From CAZVGZ01 sp964627605 (GTDB lineage: Bacteria > Latescibacterota > MWCZ01 > CAZVGZ01): a stretch of DNA of 64,000 bases. The notes below the pieces were generated by a model. It was not told the DNA's origin. It saw only the letters and a program-made list of their open reading frames with translations, and did not search any database. The position numbers were made by a program, and so were the translations under genes. Shown here in pieces: positions 37,690-46,710 of the stretch (the first letter of the stretch is position 1; each line of letters opens with the position of its first letter). The stretch spans positions 62,001 through 126,000 of the forward strand of contig CAZVGZ010000004.1 of assembly GCA_964627605.1 (NCBI GenBank), given 5' to 3'.

Positions 37690-38322
37690 CTAGAACCTCC
37701 ACTCCAGTGACGCCCATCCACCGTCATGTCCTACTATCCAGTCAAACTTTGCAGCCGAAGTGGCTGAACTGTTGGCCTGTTTGGCGGTTTTGGCCGCGTG
37801 AACAGCCGAGGCGAAATGGTGGAGCGCAATGCCCGTGAGCATCCATCCGGCGTTCCGTTCCCAGGTTTTGCTGCTGTTCCTAGCGTCGCGATAGGCCTGC
37901 CTGTCTAAGGCCGATGGCCACTCCCAATCATCGGAACTGTCGTACAACGAAACCGGCGTCTGCCCACTGGTAAGCTCCCAACGGTTGTGGTCCCGTCGGC
38001 TATCGTAGAAACCAAGATCGGCGAAATACCGGTCCGGTTTGCCATCAACACTCGCTCCTGCAACTCCTCTAGCCTGTGACATATAGTCGTCGCGATAGGA
38101 TCTCTCAAAACCATTCATACCCACCCAAACCAACCAGCTCGTCGTCTCCACACCACCAAATATCCAAGCGCTTCGGTGCGATCCTGCGTAGGCCTGCCCC
38201 AACCCGGGCACAGCCAGCGACAGAAGAAACGCTTTGGCTGGCGAGACCGTTTCGGCCCAGGAGACAGACGTCAGAGCGACAACAAGCGTCGTCAGCAGGG
38301 CGCAGGCGCGCGCTGTCACCAC
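37690..38322 (-). CDS. DUF5683 domain protein, smaller copy
   Basis: 210 residues with a signal sequence (about 1-22), then the DUF5683 signature AFLLSLAVPGLGQAYAG, and a hydrophobic pair around SAWIFGGVETTSWLVWVGM. Family members are envelope proteins of unknown role in FCB-type bacteria. GTG 38322 overlaps the TGA of the upstream copy, so translation is coupled. The protein closes with SLEWRF, an aromatic C-terminal residue as in outer-membrane barrels, but it is too short to be sure. Confidence 0.75.
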   Translation of the reverse strand: MVTARACALLTTLVVALTSVSWAETVSPAKAFLLSLAVPGLGQAYAGSHRSAWIFGGVETTSWLVWVGMNGFERSYRDDYMSQARGVAGASVDGKPDRYFADLGFYDSRRDHNRWELTSGQTPVSLYDSSDDWEWPSALDRQAYRDARNSSKTWERNAGWMLTGIALHHFASAVHAAKTAKQANSSATSAAKFDWIVGHDGGWASLEWRF

Positions 38323-39422
38323 GGCAACCTCTCTTTACTTAATACCAGCATGGAAACAGTACCGTTCGGTGTCTCTTTGACCTCAAAACTGAGGTGCGTT
38401 GTAGGTCGCTCGAAAGCCGCCCCCGTCTCTCGTGCCTCGTTATACTTCTTCGCCATTCTCGCTGCGACAATCGCGCTTACAAGACGGTTGCCCACCATCA
38501 CCCAGGCCCACGTCTCCATCCTTTTGCCAGCAGCGTTACGCTGGTCACGTAGATCGAGGTACTCAGCGCGGAGATCGGACCTCAGATTGACATCATCGAG
38601 ATAGTGATTGGTGTAGGAACCGCTCATATTAAGCACTCGGAAGGAGCTTGTGAGCGTGTCAAATCCTACCTGAATATATCTCGCTCCTGCGCCAGCCCAC
38701 TCTGCCCAATCAGTTCCCCACTCCACACCTGCCAACACCTGAGCTTGGAGGATGAAATCCTGGCCGACATACCGCGTCGAGTCGTCAAAATCCCTCACAT
38801 CCTGCCAGCCATACACAAACTGATCGTATTTGCCGATGACCTCAAGCTGGTCGGTTCGCTCTGGCATCTCCTGACCACAGCAGGCATCGTAGTGATGGGT
38901 GCCGATCAGTTTGATGCTGTCATCTGGCGCAGTGAAGGTCTCAAAATAGTTACTCGAAGTACTGGTGTTGTCCCAGACCGCTTTCCGCCACGACAAGTAC
39001 CTGTCTGCACTCCAGTTCGACTCAGCGAACGCGGCAAAATCGTCCTCAAGCGAGTCGCGGTCGCCTCGATACTTGGCCCAAAGTAGCCAGGATGTGGCCT
39101 CCAGCGCCAGATGCCCGATACCCATTCCGGTCACCAGTTGCGACGAACGCAGATAGAGGTGGCCTGCGCCTGGCAGCAGAAGCGAGAGGAAAAACGCCCG
39201 CTTTGGCGATTTGTAGCCACCCGAGATTTTAGGCTCAAGGGCGGTGTCGATTACGGGAATTTCTACCTCGTCACCTTCAGACGGCGCTTGGGCCACAGTC
39301 GCCTCAAGGAGCGCTGCCTGAACGGGATCCGTCGGCCCATACATTACGCTTCCTCGTTCACTCGCGTTTGCGGTGACACCCACCGCAGCCGCTGCAAAGA
39401 TCACCCACAACCGTTTGCACAT
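38316..39422 (-). CDS. DUF5683-like envelope protein, larger copy
   Basis: 368 residues from ATG 39422 (GGGAG upstream; the longer start at 39482 lacks a signal). A signal peptide (about 1-22) is followed by a Pro/Glu-rich linker and the DUF5683 core AFFLSLLLPGAGHLYLRSSQL, which matches the smaller downstream copy. A Cys pair (HHYDACCGQE) occurs mid-protein. The two copies lie between the two protease-propeller-barrel fusions, suggesting that each fusion had one DUF5683 partner. Confidence 0.75.
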   Translation of the reverse strand: MCKRLWVIFAAAAVGVTANASERGSVMYGPTDPVQAALLEATVAQAPSEGDEVEIPVIDTALEPKISGGYKSPKRAFFLSLLLPGAGHLYLRSSQLVTGMGIGHLALEATSWLLWAKYRGDRDSLEDDFAAFAESNWSADRYLSWRKAVWDNTSTSSNYFETFTAPDDSIKLIGTHHYDACCGQEMPERTDQLEVIGKYDQFVYGWQDVRDFDDSTRYVGQDFILQAQVLAGVEWGTDWAEWAGAGARYIQVGFDTLTSSFRVLNMSGSYTNHYLDDVNLRSDLRAEYLDLRDQRNAAGKRMETWAWVMVGNRLVSAIVAARMAKKYNEARETGAAFERPTTHLSFEVKETPNGTVSMLVLSKERLPW

Positions 39423-39490
39423 CGTAATGACTCCCAAGGTTTCCTTAGTTAGCTGCATCGCACAGGGCGGTTTAGCTTCCAAAGATCGGA

Positions 39491-42400
39491 CTAAAAGTAT
39501 CCGAACAGAACTGTCAAGTAGTGTTTCCAGCGGTCTCCGGCCCCATCGACTATGTCAAGCGCCCTAACACTGCTAAAAGACACCCTCGCAGGCAGATAGT
39601 AATGCGCGAAAAGGTCGGCCCTCACCTCAGCACCTACATCGCGTTTCCACCCAGTGGGACCAGATGCCCCAGGCCGCCAGACCTGTCCCATCTCCGCGAA
39701 CACCGAGAGATACACCTTGTCCATATAGTTACCAAGAATCTTGGTGTCGATGTGGGTCAACCCAGGCGCAGGCATTCTGTATGTCAACCGCCCCCACGCG
39801 GTTCGCCTGCCCTGAAGACTATAGTAGGAGTATCCTTTTAGGCCCACTATCCCACCAATGCCCTGATAAAAAAAGCTGTCCACCCCAGCTTCCATAAATG
39901 AACCGTATGCTTCAGCCGTGACCGTGTGCCTGTCGTGCCACAGCATCGGCTGAGCATATGCGACCTTCGCGCTCACCTCACCAAACTCAGCAAGTTTGTA
40001 ATCCTCTTTGAGAATCTGCGAATTGTCTGCAAAATCCTCAAAAAGGTCTTCGTAGTGATGATCGTACCGAAATGTCCACCACCATCCCTGCGGGTTGATC
40101 TCGCTATCGCGCCTAATGGCGCGGTTGGTCTGCGAAAACACAGCGCTTGCCCGCCAACCCTTGAAATAGATGTATGAGTAGTTCACCGGAATCTCATGAA
40201 GACTTCCGGCTCCAGGAAGCGGAACGCCCTGTTTTATCTGCTGCCGAAAGAAGCTGTACGACCCGCTGACATTGTAGGTGACACCTCCCCAGGGCAGACG
40301 ATCGCGGACCCCAACGTCCACTACGTTGAGGAAGTATTTTATCCCGTTTATCGAAAGTCTTCCGCCAAAAAGCAGCGTGTCGTCGGTGGTGTGCCTGACC
40401 ATTCGGATATAGTCGATATATCCAGGCAGCGAGAAAAAGCTCTTATGCTCCGCCAAGACGAACACATCGTAGTCGCCTTCCCTGTTCGCCCACCCCCCCC
40501 CAAAGACGATCATGTCGTCAATCATGTCCGTACCAAGAACATACGCCCCCGCACGCATCTTGTTGTCGTACACACCTACTCGTGGCAAAACCGCCAGATC
40601 CCTAATTTTCGGCTTGGGGTCTACAGTTGTAACAGTGTCGAACGTCATCGTCGCTGTTGGGTTCCAGCTATCTCTTGGCGCATTGAAAGTCGCTGACGAA
40701 TCGGACTGCTGATACCCAAACCCGGAAGGAAGGACTCTTATCGTGTATCCCGCTGCTTCATACGACGAATAGGCTATCCGCCCATCCGGTGCCACCGCTG
40801 GCGCAAAAGCACCACCGATCACGTTCGTGATTTTTTTTATGTCGCCTGTTGCCGTTGTCAGCTCATAGAGGTTAAAAATCCCGTCGATATCTGAGCTGAA
40901 TACCAGACGCTCACCGTCGGCGGACCAGGCTGGATCGCGATCATCACCTTCGGAAGTGACTATATAGGTCAGCGAACCGCTTTCAGTGTCCACCAGCGCC
41001 AGATCGCGCTTGGCACCCTGGGACACACTCACAGCGATCTGTTTGCCGTCAGGTGACCATTTTGGCGTGTAGAACTGCGTGGCGGTCTGTGCGTCGGTCA
41101 AAGGCCGTATCAGGCCCGAAGCTGTGCTCAGGAGGTGCATGTTCTGGGTGCCTAGCTCGTTGTGGACAAACACTACGGTTGCGCCATCAGGCGAAACATC
41201 GGGATAGTTCGCACGCCGCTCGTTCGTTAGCTGTATGGCCTCGCCGGTCTGGGCATCGGCGCGCCACAGATCACGGTAGACCCACCGGTTTCGCTTGGAG
41301 CGTTTGGCTTTGGAAAACACCACCGACCTGTTGTCTGGCAGCCAGCTTATCGTGCTCCTGGCCCTGCCTGACTCTTTGACTACAGCGCTCTCGTCGGTTC
41401 CAGGGGTGACAACATGAATGGAGTTGATCCCATAGTCCTGACCATCGTTGCTCACGTACGCCAATAGAGAGCCGTTACGCGACCACGTGGGATAGGAGTG
41501 GTAGTAGCTAGAGTTGAGCGCGTTGTGTCCCTCTGTGAGCGTCTGGCAGCGACCACACATCGCTCCCTGGGCGATTGCGGAGTTTAGCAGAGCGGGGCTA
41601 TCAGGGATTGTCGCCTGATCGGCCTTAGGTACGGCTACATCACCGTTGCCGACCAGCCATCCGTCGTAATCGGCGTCGCGCTGAGTTTTGACGCGCTCAT
41701 ATCGAGCCTTCATTGATTCCACCCACTCGCGATAGACAGTATTAGCCCCTTTACCGGTGACGGCTTTTATAGCACTATCGAAATTGAACCGCCATTTGGC
41801 CGATGACGCCTGCGCAATCGCCGAGAGTGACCCTATTCCGTAGGTATCAGCGATGTATTTCGCGAAAGCGAACCCATGGTCATATACAAGTTCATACCCG
41901 CGCCCAGGTTTTTCGTAGAACCCCTCCATCTCGCGGTAGGACAACATGCTGTCTGTGAGCACGGCTGTGCGCAGAATCATGTCCCGGTGCGAGTCCCACC
42001 AGTCGTGCCTGAGTGTGTCGGACTGAACCTGTGCCACCCCCTCAGCAAACCACATCGGCACGTTTACTGTGGGAACAGCGTACGAGATCAGTGTGTTAGG
42101 AAGTCCTTCGGCGACATCGGAACGCTGTTCGCGCTCCAGGCCGAAATACTGAAAATAGAGCTGCGGCAGCGCCATAGGGGCTTTTCGCGTGGCGTTGAGG
42201 GATATGATGTGCGTGAACTCGTGCGTAATTACATTCCTCAACCAGTCAACCGTGCCTCGATATTCGAAATCCAGACTCGTCGCCCATATCTCGATCTTGT
42301 TCTGGAAATAGGCGGCGAACCCGTTGGCTATGTCGCCATGATCGCGAACGATAATCGCGGTCTTGGTCTTAGGTCGCCAATCGTACAGGTCGGTTATCGG

Positions 42401-42649
42401 CCCCCACGCCGCCTCAGCGATCTCCGCAGCCCGTTTCGCCATATCCTCGAGCCGGTCGTGAAAGATGATCTCAAAGTGCTCAGTCTCCAGACGATACCAT
42501 GTCATATCCCGCACAGGCGGATCAAACTGCGTGATCCCTGCATGGGAAATCGCCACCATAAGTCCCAGCGATAGGACGAGGCTTGCCAGAAAAAGACGCG
42601 AGGCGTCCGCGGAAGAACGAACCGAAATGTCCGAACGGTCTAGCGCCAT
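39491..42649 (-). CDS. Peptidase-MA/TolB-propeller/outer-membrane barrel fusion, intact
   Basis: 1052 residues from ATG 42649. Domains: signal peptide (about 18-37); gluzincin peptidase-MA-like domain with VITHEFTHIIS (His143, Glu144, His147) and MWFAEGVA (Glu203); a TolB-type propeller (about 385-640) with repeats YPTWSRNGSLLAYVS, YTPKWSPDGKQIAVS, DPAWSADGERLVFSS and FAPAVAPDGRIAYSS; and a C-terminal beta-barrel region (about 700-1052) ending in a terminal Phe. A CGRC pair lies before the propeller. The start overlaps the upstream gene's stop by 10 bases. It is probably an outer-membrane protein with a periplasmic or surface protease and a propeller binding module. Role unknown. Confidence 0.85.
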   Translation of the reverse strand: MALDRSDISVRSSADASRLFLASLVLSLGLMVAISHAGITQFDPPVRDMTWYRLETEHFEIIFHDRLEDMAKRAAEIAEAAWGPITDLYDWRPKTKTAIIVRDHGDIANGFAAYFQNKIEIWATSLDFEYRGTVDWLRNVITHEFTHIISLNATRKAPMALPQLYFQYFGLEREQRSDVAEGLPNTLISYAVPTVNVPMWFAEGVAQVQSDTLRHDWWDSHRDMILRTAVLTDSMLSYREMEGFYEKPGRGYELVYDHGFAFAKYIADTYGIGSLSAIAQASSAKWRFNFDSAIKAVTGKGANTVYREWVESMKARYERVKTQRDADYDGWLVGNGDVAVPKADQATIPDSPALLNSAIAQGAMCGRCQTLTEGHNALNSSYYHSYPTWSRNGSLLAYVSNDGQDYGINSIHVVTPGTDESAVVKESGRARSTISWLPDNRSVVFSKAKRSKRNRWVYRDLWRADAQTGEAIQLTNERRANYPDVSPDGATVVFVHNELGTQNMHLLSTASGLIRPLTDAQTATQFYTPKWSPDGKQIAVSVSQGAKRDLALVDTESGSLTYIVTSEGDDRDPAWSADGERLVFSSDIDGIFNLYELTTATGDIKKITNVIGGAFAPAVAPDGRIAYSSYEAAGYTIRVLPSGFGYQQSDSSATFNAPRDSWNPTATMTFDTVTTVDPKPKIRDLAVLPRVGVYDNKMRAGAYVLGTDMIDDMIVFGGGWANREGDYDVFVLAEHKSFFSLPGYIDYIRMVRHTTDDTLLFGGRLSINGIKYFLNVVDVGVRDRLPWGGVTYNVSGSYSFFRQQIKQGVPLPGAGSLHEIPVNYSYIYFKGWRASAVFSQTNRAIRRDSEINPQGWWWTFRYDHHYEDLFEDFADNSQILKEDYKLAEFGEVSAKVAYAQPMLWHDRHTVTAEAYGSFMEAGVDSFFYQGIGGIVGLKGYSYYSLQGRRTAWGRLTYRMPAPGLTHIDTKILGNYMDKVYLSVFAEMGQVWRPGASGPTGWKRDVGAEVRADLFAHYYLPARVSFSSVRALDIVDGAGDRWKHYLTVLFGYF

Positions 42650-45336
42650 ATTGCCATCTTGAGCAGAATTTCGCTTTTTGAACCGTCGTCTGATGTCGCT
42701 TTTACACGACAGATGTAAAGCCCTGAAGCAAACTGGTCTCCCCCTGGCCACTCCACCTCATTATCCACACCGCCCAATCCTTGCATCTCAGTCTCAAACA
42801 CCAGTTCGCCGCTGCTCGTGTAGACCGACACGTTCACGTCGGCAGCACGGTTGAGGAAAAACCTCACATGCCCGGTCTCATCGCCCAGCGGGTTCGGGTA
42901 GGCAAGCGCATTTGCGGCCACCAACGAAGAACCATCAGGCACGGATGTAATGTTGTCTGTATATGGTGTCTGGTTCTGGCCACCGCTAAAAAACATCTGC
43001 GACCAAACCCCTCTGAACCCGTCAGGCAGCACATCCACTGCTTTCAAACTGCCATCGGACATGAGAACTACAAGCTCGTCGCCGTCCTGCTGGTCGATGT
43101 CGGCAATGATCGGCGTGCCGCTAATCTGCCCGCCCATGTAGTGGACCAAAAGGGGCTGTCTGCCGGGTTCGACGACATAGACCTTGCCAGCGGTAGTCGC
43201 CACCACCAGTCTGGTTGTTTCGCCGTCTTTGGCGATTAGCGGTTGCGCGGCGATCACAGCCGATGAGTCGTCACGGGGGAGGTAGACTGGAAAACCTCGT
43301 GCGATCAGCCCGTTTCTCTCCCACGCCCATATCGCATCGCCGACAGCGGCGAACACCATGCCATCCCGCGCAATCGGCGGCGCAGTTGCAGGTGTCGGAA
43401 AATCGATGGTTGTCTGTGCGCCATCAGCAAACTCAATTCGAACTGCGGTGCTGTCGATCACCTGGACAACGTCAGGCAGATAGACCGCCCAAGCTGGTAC
43501 CGAACCAACCGGCTTATCCATCCATACCGCAACCGTGTCTCGACGCGCTATGGGAAACTCAGCCGATCCGGTGTGGCTCCAAACGCCGTTTGAAAACAGA
43601 AACCTGTCGCCACCACCTACCCCTCCTGCGATCACTACATTGGCCGCGTCTATCAATATCGGTGCAACTGGATCGAGCGCCGATGTCGTAGTTCCCACAA
43701 GTCCGTTGTTGGGTCCAACCGGGCTCCCATCAAGACTAATCGCCCACACCCGACCATCATCTGTAGCCCAGATTATCCCAGATGAGCCGTCTTCGCCAAC
43801 CAACCCCATCTGCGGTGAGCCGACAGCATTTGCGGACCGACTGACCGCCCAAGCCTGTTTCTTGAACGAGATCTCCACAGTCATCACGTCTGCGTTCTCG
43901 CTGGGGACGAATATCTCTATACCGGTCTCCTCAACGTCGTTGGACAGAGATGCCGGCACTATGTCACCAAGGACACTCTGATCTGCGTAGAGCGTTGCGC
44001 CACTGTGGAATGGATCGTTATCTGATCCTGCCCCTTCATCTGATCTAGGATCACCAAACCCGATTGAGATGCCGATGTCCCTGTGGCCGTCAGCCTCCAC
44101 CAACCAGATGCCTGGCTGATCCTCGAACGCGTTCACCTGATTGTCTGGCTCAAACCTGCGAATACACCCGTCGTCTACATGCCATATAAGAACGCCGGAT
44201 CCTGGCACATAGGCGTCATAGTCGTCCCCAACAGGCCCCAGCCAGACACCTGACGTGTCGTCCCGACTAAACTCTGCAGTGATAGGCTGCCCCGATTTCT
44301 GAAACGAGCCTTGCCTGTTCTCCAAGAGAAAATACTCATCATCGGTAATTGGGATTTTTATGGCGCGAGTGTAATCGCTGTTCCCAAGATGAAGCGCAGC
44401 AATCTCCATTGTTGTGTCGGCTATGACCATCACAGGCTCAAGCCAGCCTAGCCGTGTCTGCGCCCAAGCGGTGGGAAGCACCGGAATAAACCCGTAGACA
44501 GTGTCGCGTTTGACAGTGACACCACCACTCCTCTCAATATCGATGGGGTTGTCGGAGCCGCTGTCCATGATAGACCAACCCCCGACAGCAGGCGCTCCTT
44601 TTTTTGTGTTGCTGAGCACCGGAAGCCCCAGCGACGCCAAAAAAGTTTTCGCCAGAGTCCCATTTAACCCGATCACGCCGCCGATATTTGCAAGCGCTTG
44701 GGGCATCATCCACACACCGACACCACTAACCCCAGATGGAACTCCCGTCACGCCAGACCGCGCAATCTCAGCAGGTGACAGCACTAACGGCGGCAGATCG
44801 TTTGAGATAATCCCTGCGACACTGATTCCTGCATGAAAAATCATATAGCTGTTGTAGGCAGAGGGATCGACACCATCCAGACCAGCGATCTCGAACACAT
44901 CTCTGGCCAGTTCGCTCCATTTGGCTATTTGCTGCTGCTCGGTGATCCCGCTGCCATAGTGAAGCATCGATCTTGTCGTTACGTACGTCAACGCTGGATC
45001 TTTCGGAAAAACCTCGGTTTCGATGGTCAACCGCCCTTGCGACGCGTAATCCAGGTAGCGGCCAAGCGCAGTCAGATGCGACTGGAGATATGCTCTGTCG
45101 TGGGGCGGAGGATCGAACGGGTTTCGGTAGTAGGGAAAGACAGCGTCGGGATCGCTGCGATCCTGCGCCAAAGCCTCTGCCAGCGTACGTCTGTCGAAAG
45201 TACCGTCGCCGGTAGTGCTAAATTCGTCAACCGTCTCAGCCGGGAACTCCACGACCAGCACAAGAATCCGCACCGGCTCTGCGCCTACCGAGCCGACACA
45301 GACCACCAACGAAAGAGCAGCCAGGAATGAGCGCAT
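42640..45336 (-). CDS. M6-like peptidase homologue lacking its zinc motif, with FlgD-like C-terminal domain
   Basis: 898 residues from ATG 45336 (an ATG at 45357 is possible). A signal peptide (about 1-20) precedes a region resembling M6/immune-inhibitor-A peptidases: a GRYLDYASQGRLTIET segment, then GTLAKTFLASLGLPVL followed by GGWSIMDSG. At residues 230-234, where the family has HExxH, the sequence is KTFLA, so all zinc ligands of that motif are gone. A propeller-like middle follows (WATDDGRVWAISLDG), and the end is an FlgD/T9SS-type domain starting at AYPNP with LYICRVKA. The C-terminal domain marks it as a likely substrate of the neighbouring PorU/PorV system, acting as a surface binding protein rather than a protease. 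Confidence 0.8.
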   Translation of the reverse strand: MRSFLAALSLVVCVGSVGAEPVRILVLVVEFPAETVDEFSTTGDGTFDRRTLAEALAQDRSDPDAVFPYYRNPFDPPPHDRAYLQSHLTALGRYLDYASQGRLTIETEVFPKDPALTYVTTRSMLHYGSGITEQQQIAKWSELARDVFEIAGLDGVDPSAYNSYMIFHAGISVAGIISNDLPPLVLSPAEIARSGVTGVPSGVSGVGVWMMPQALANIGGVIGLNGTLAKTFLASLGLPVLSNTKKGAPAVGGWSIMDSGSDNPIDIERSGGVTVKRDTVYGFIPVLPTAWAQTRLGWLEPVMVIADTTMEIAALHLGNSDYTRAIKIPITDDEYFLLENRQGSFQKSGQPITAEFSRDDTSGVWLGPVGDDYDAYVPGSGVLIWHVDDGCIRRFEPDNQVNAFEDQPGIWLVEADGHRDIGISIGFGDPRSDEGAGSDNDPFHSGATLYADQSVLGDIVPASLSNDVEETGIEIFVPSENADVMTVEISFKKQAWAVSRSANAVGSPQMGLVGEDGSSGIIWATDDGRVWAISLDGSPVGPNNGLVGTTTSALDPVAPILIDAANVVIAGGVGGGDRFLFSNGVWSHTGSAEFPIARRDTVAVWMDKPVGSVPAWAVYLPDVVQVIDSTAVRIEFADGAQTTIDFPTPATAPPIARDGMVFAAVGDAIWAWERNGLIARGFPVYLPRDDSSAVIAAQPLIAKDGETTRLVVATTAGKVYVVEPGRQPLLVHYMGGQISGTPIIADIDQQDGDELVVLMSDGSLKAVDVLPDGFRGVWSQMFFSGGQNQTPYTDNITSVPDGSSLVAANALAYPNPLGDETGHVRFFLNRAADVNVSVYTSSGELVFETEMQGLGGVDNEVEWPGGDQFASGLYICRVKATSDDGSKSEILLKMAIWR

Positions 45337-45498
45337 GGGCGTTATCGTTCCGTTCATCAAAGTTTTGGATCGAGCCGCTGCTGCGGAAAGGGAGAGTGTT
45401 ACAACAGTCCATCTTCTGGCTATGAGGGCGGCTATATCTGGCCCAACGCCACCCTACCTGCTCGGTGCGCCGTTCACCTTTTGGAGTGGTACTTTGGG

Positions 45499-46677
45499 TC
45501 AGAAATCCAGACTCATCGTAGCACGGGGGTTCCTGCTGTTCAGCTCAAAATTCGGCGTCAACGACATGTCCACATGCAGGTTGTAGGCGTTTACCGCGAG
45601 GATCACACCCATGCCCACCGTCCACGAGCTGCGTTTGCCGTCCCAATCGTTAAAGTAACCACCTCGAAAAGCGAACAGGTCAGCATATACCCACTCGGCA
45701 CCAAAATGGAGGTCGATTTCCTTCCTCTCTTCGTCCCAGGCGATCTCTCCAGTCAACCTCTCGCTGTCGTTGTCGTCAACCGTGCCATCACCGTTGCTGT
45801 CCCACCGCTCCATCTTGAACCTGAACTTGTCCTGGTTGTCTATAAAGCCGTCATCATTGCTGTCCCACCGCTCCCGCGCTTTGACATCTCCAATAGCCTT
45901 GAACGGAGCGGTGATCCAGTTGCCATCGGGATGCACCAGCGGCTTGTATATGTCCAACACAACCGTCACGTCGTTGTCGTCAGAGTCCACAGCGCGCCAC
46001 TCGCCACCTATATTCAGGTTCACAGGAATCGGGCTGGCCTGATCGGCGTCGATATAGCTGATTTTGGGGCCCCAGTTGCGAAGCGCGACTCCGGCGGTCC
46101 AGTTGGCCGCATGATATGCGGCACCAAGATCGAGACCGACGGTTCGCCCGACACCCTCGCCCAACTCCCTTGATGCACCGACGTTTGGTGCCAGATTGTC
46201 GATGATCACTTTAAACGTCAGTCCCCCATGCCACGGTCCGCCAATCCCAGCGGCGTAGCTCAGACCCAATATCATCTGATTCGAGTCGAACGTCCCGATG
46301 ATGTCGCCATACTCTGTCGTCCTTGTCTGCGAGCCCAAGTCAAGGAAAGTCATGGCGACAGCAAGGTTGCCCCAACCCGCCCAAGGTGCGGCAAGGGTGA
46401 AATGGGCGTAGAAAATGTCGTCAGCCAGCGCAGGCAACCATTTAAAGACAGTCGCCTCGACCTGGGTGCGCTGCTGCCCTGACAGAAGCGCCGGGTTGTA
46501 GAAAGCCGCCAGAGCGCCTCTTGATGAGGCGGTGCCGGTCTTGCCCATCCCGATCTCACGGGCACCGGGTTCGATGAGCAGTGAGAGAACCGATGCCTGG
46601 CTCTCCACAGTAGCAACAACCTTGGGGGCTACAAACAGCAGACCCCCTAAAAGCGCAGCAATCGTCAAGTTTCTCAC
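45499..46677 (-). CDS. porV: PorV/PorQ family outer-membrane protein with two EF-hand-like loops
   Basis: 392 residues starting at GTG 46677, with GGAGG eight bases upstream. Signal peptide about 1-23, then the PorV/PorQ signature (GAREIGMGKTGTA, FYNPALLSG) and a barrel ending in a terminal Phe (RATMSLDF). PorV escorts secreted proteins to the PorU sortase in type IX secretion. Within the barrel region (about 270-306) are two calcium-loop-like motifs, DSNDDGFIDNQD (272-283) and DSNGDGTVDDND (293-304), each preceded by ERW. These are not part of the standard family and look like a dockerin/EF-hand-type insertion in a loop. Confidence 0.85.
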   Translation of the reverse strand: MRNLTIAALLGGLLFVAPKVVATVESQASVLSLLIEPGAREIGMGKTGTASSRGALAAFYNPALLSGQQRTQVEATVFKWLPALADDIFYAHFTLAAPWAGWGNLAVAMTFLDLGSQTRTTEYGDIIGTFDSNQMILGLSYAAGIGGPWHGGLTFKVIIDNLAPNVGASRELGEGVGRTVGLDLGAAYHAANWTAGVALRNWGPKISYIDADQASPIPVNLNIGGEWRAVDSDDNDVTVVLDIYKPLVHPDGNWITAPFKAIGDVKARERWDSNDDGFIDNQDKFRFKMERWDSNGDGTVDDNDSERLTGEIAWDEERKEIDLHFGAEWVYADLFAFRGGYFNDWDGKRSSWTVGMGVILAVNAYNLHVDMSLTPNFELNSRNPRATMSLDF

Positions 46678-46710
46678 AAAAAAATCCTCCGCGCCGTACC
46701 AGCGGTTGCC

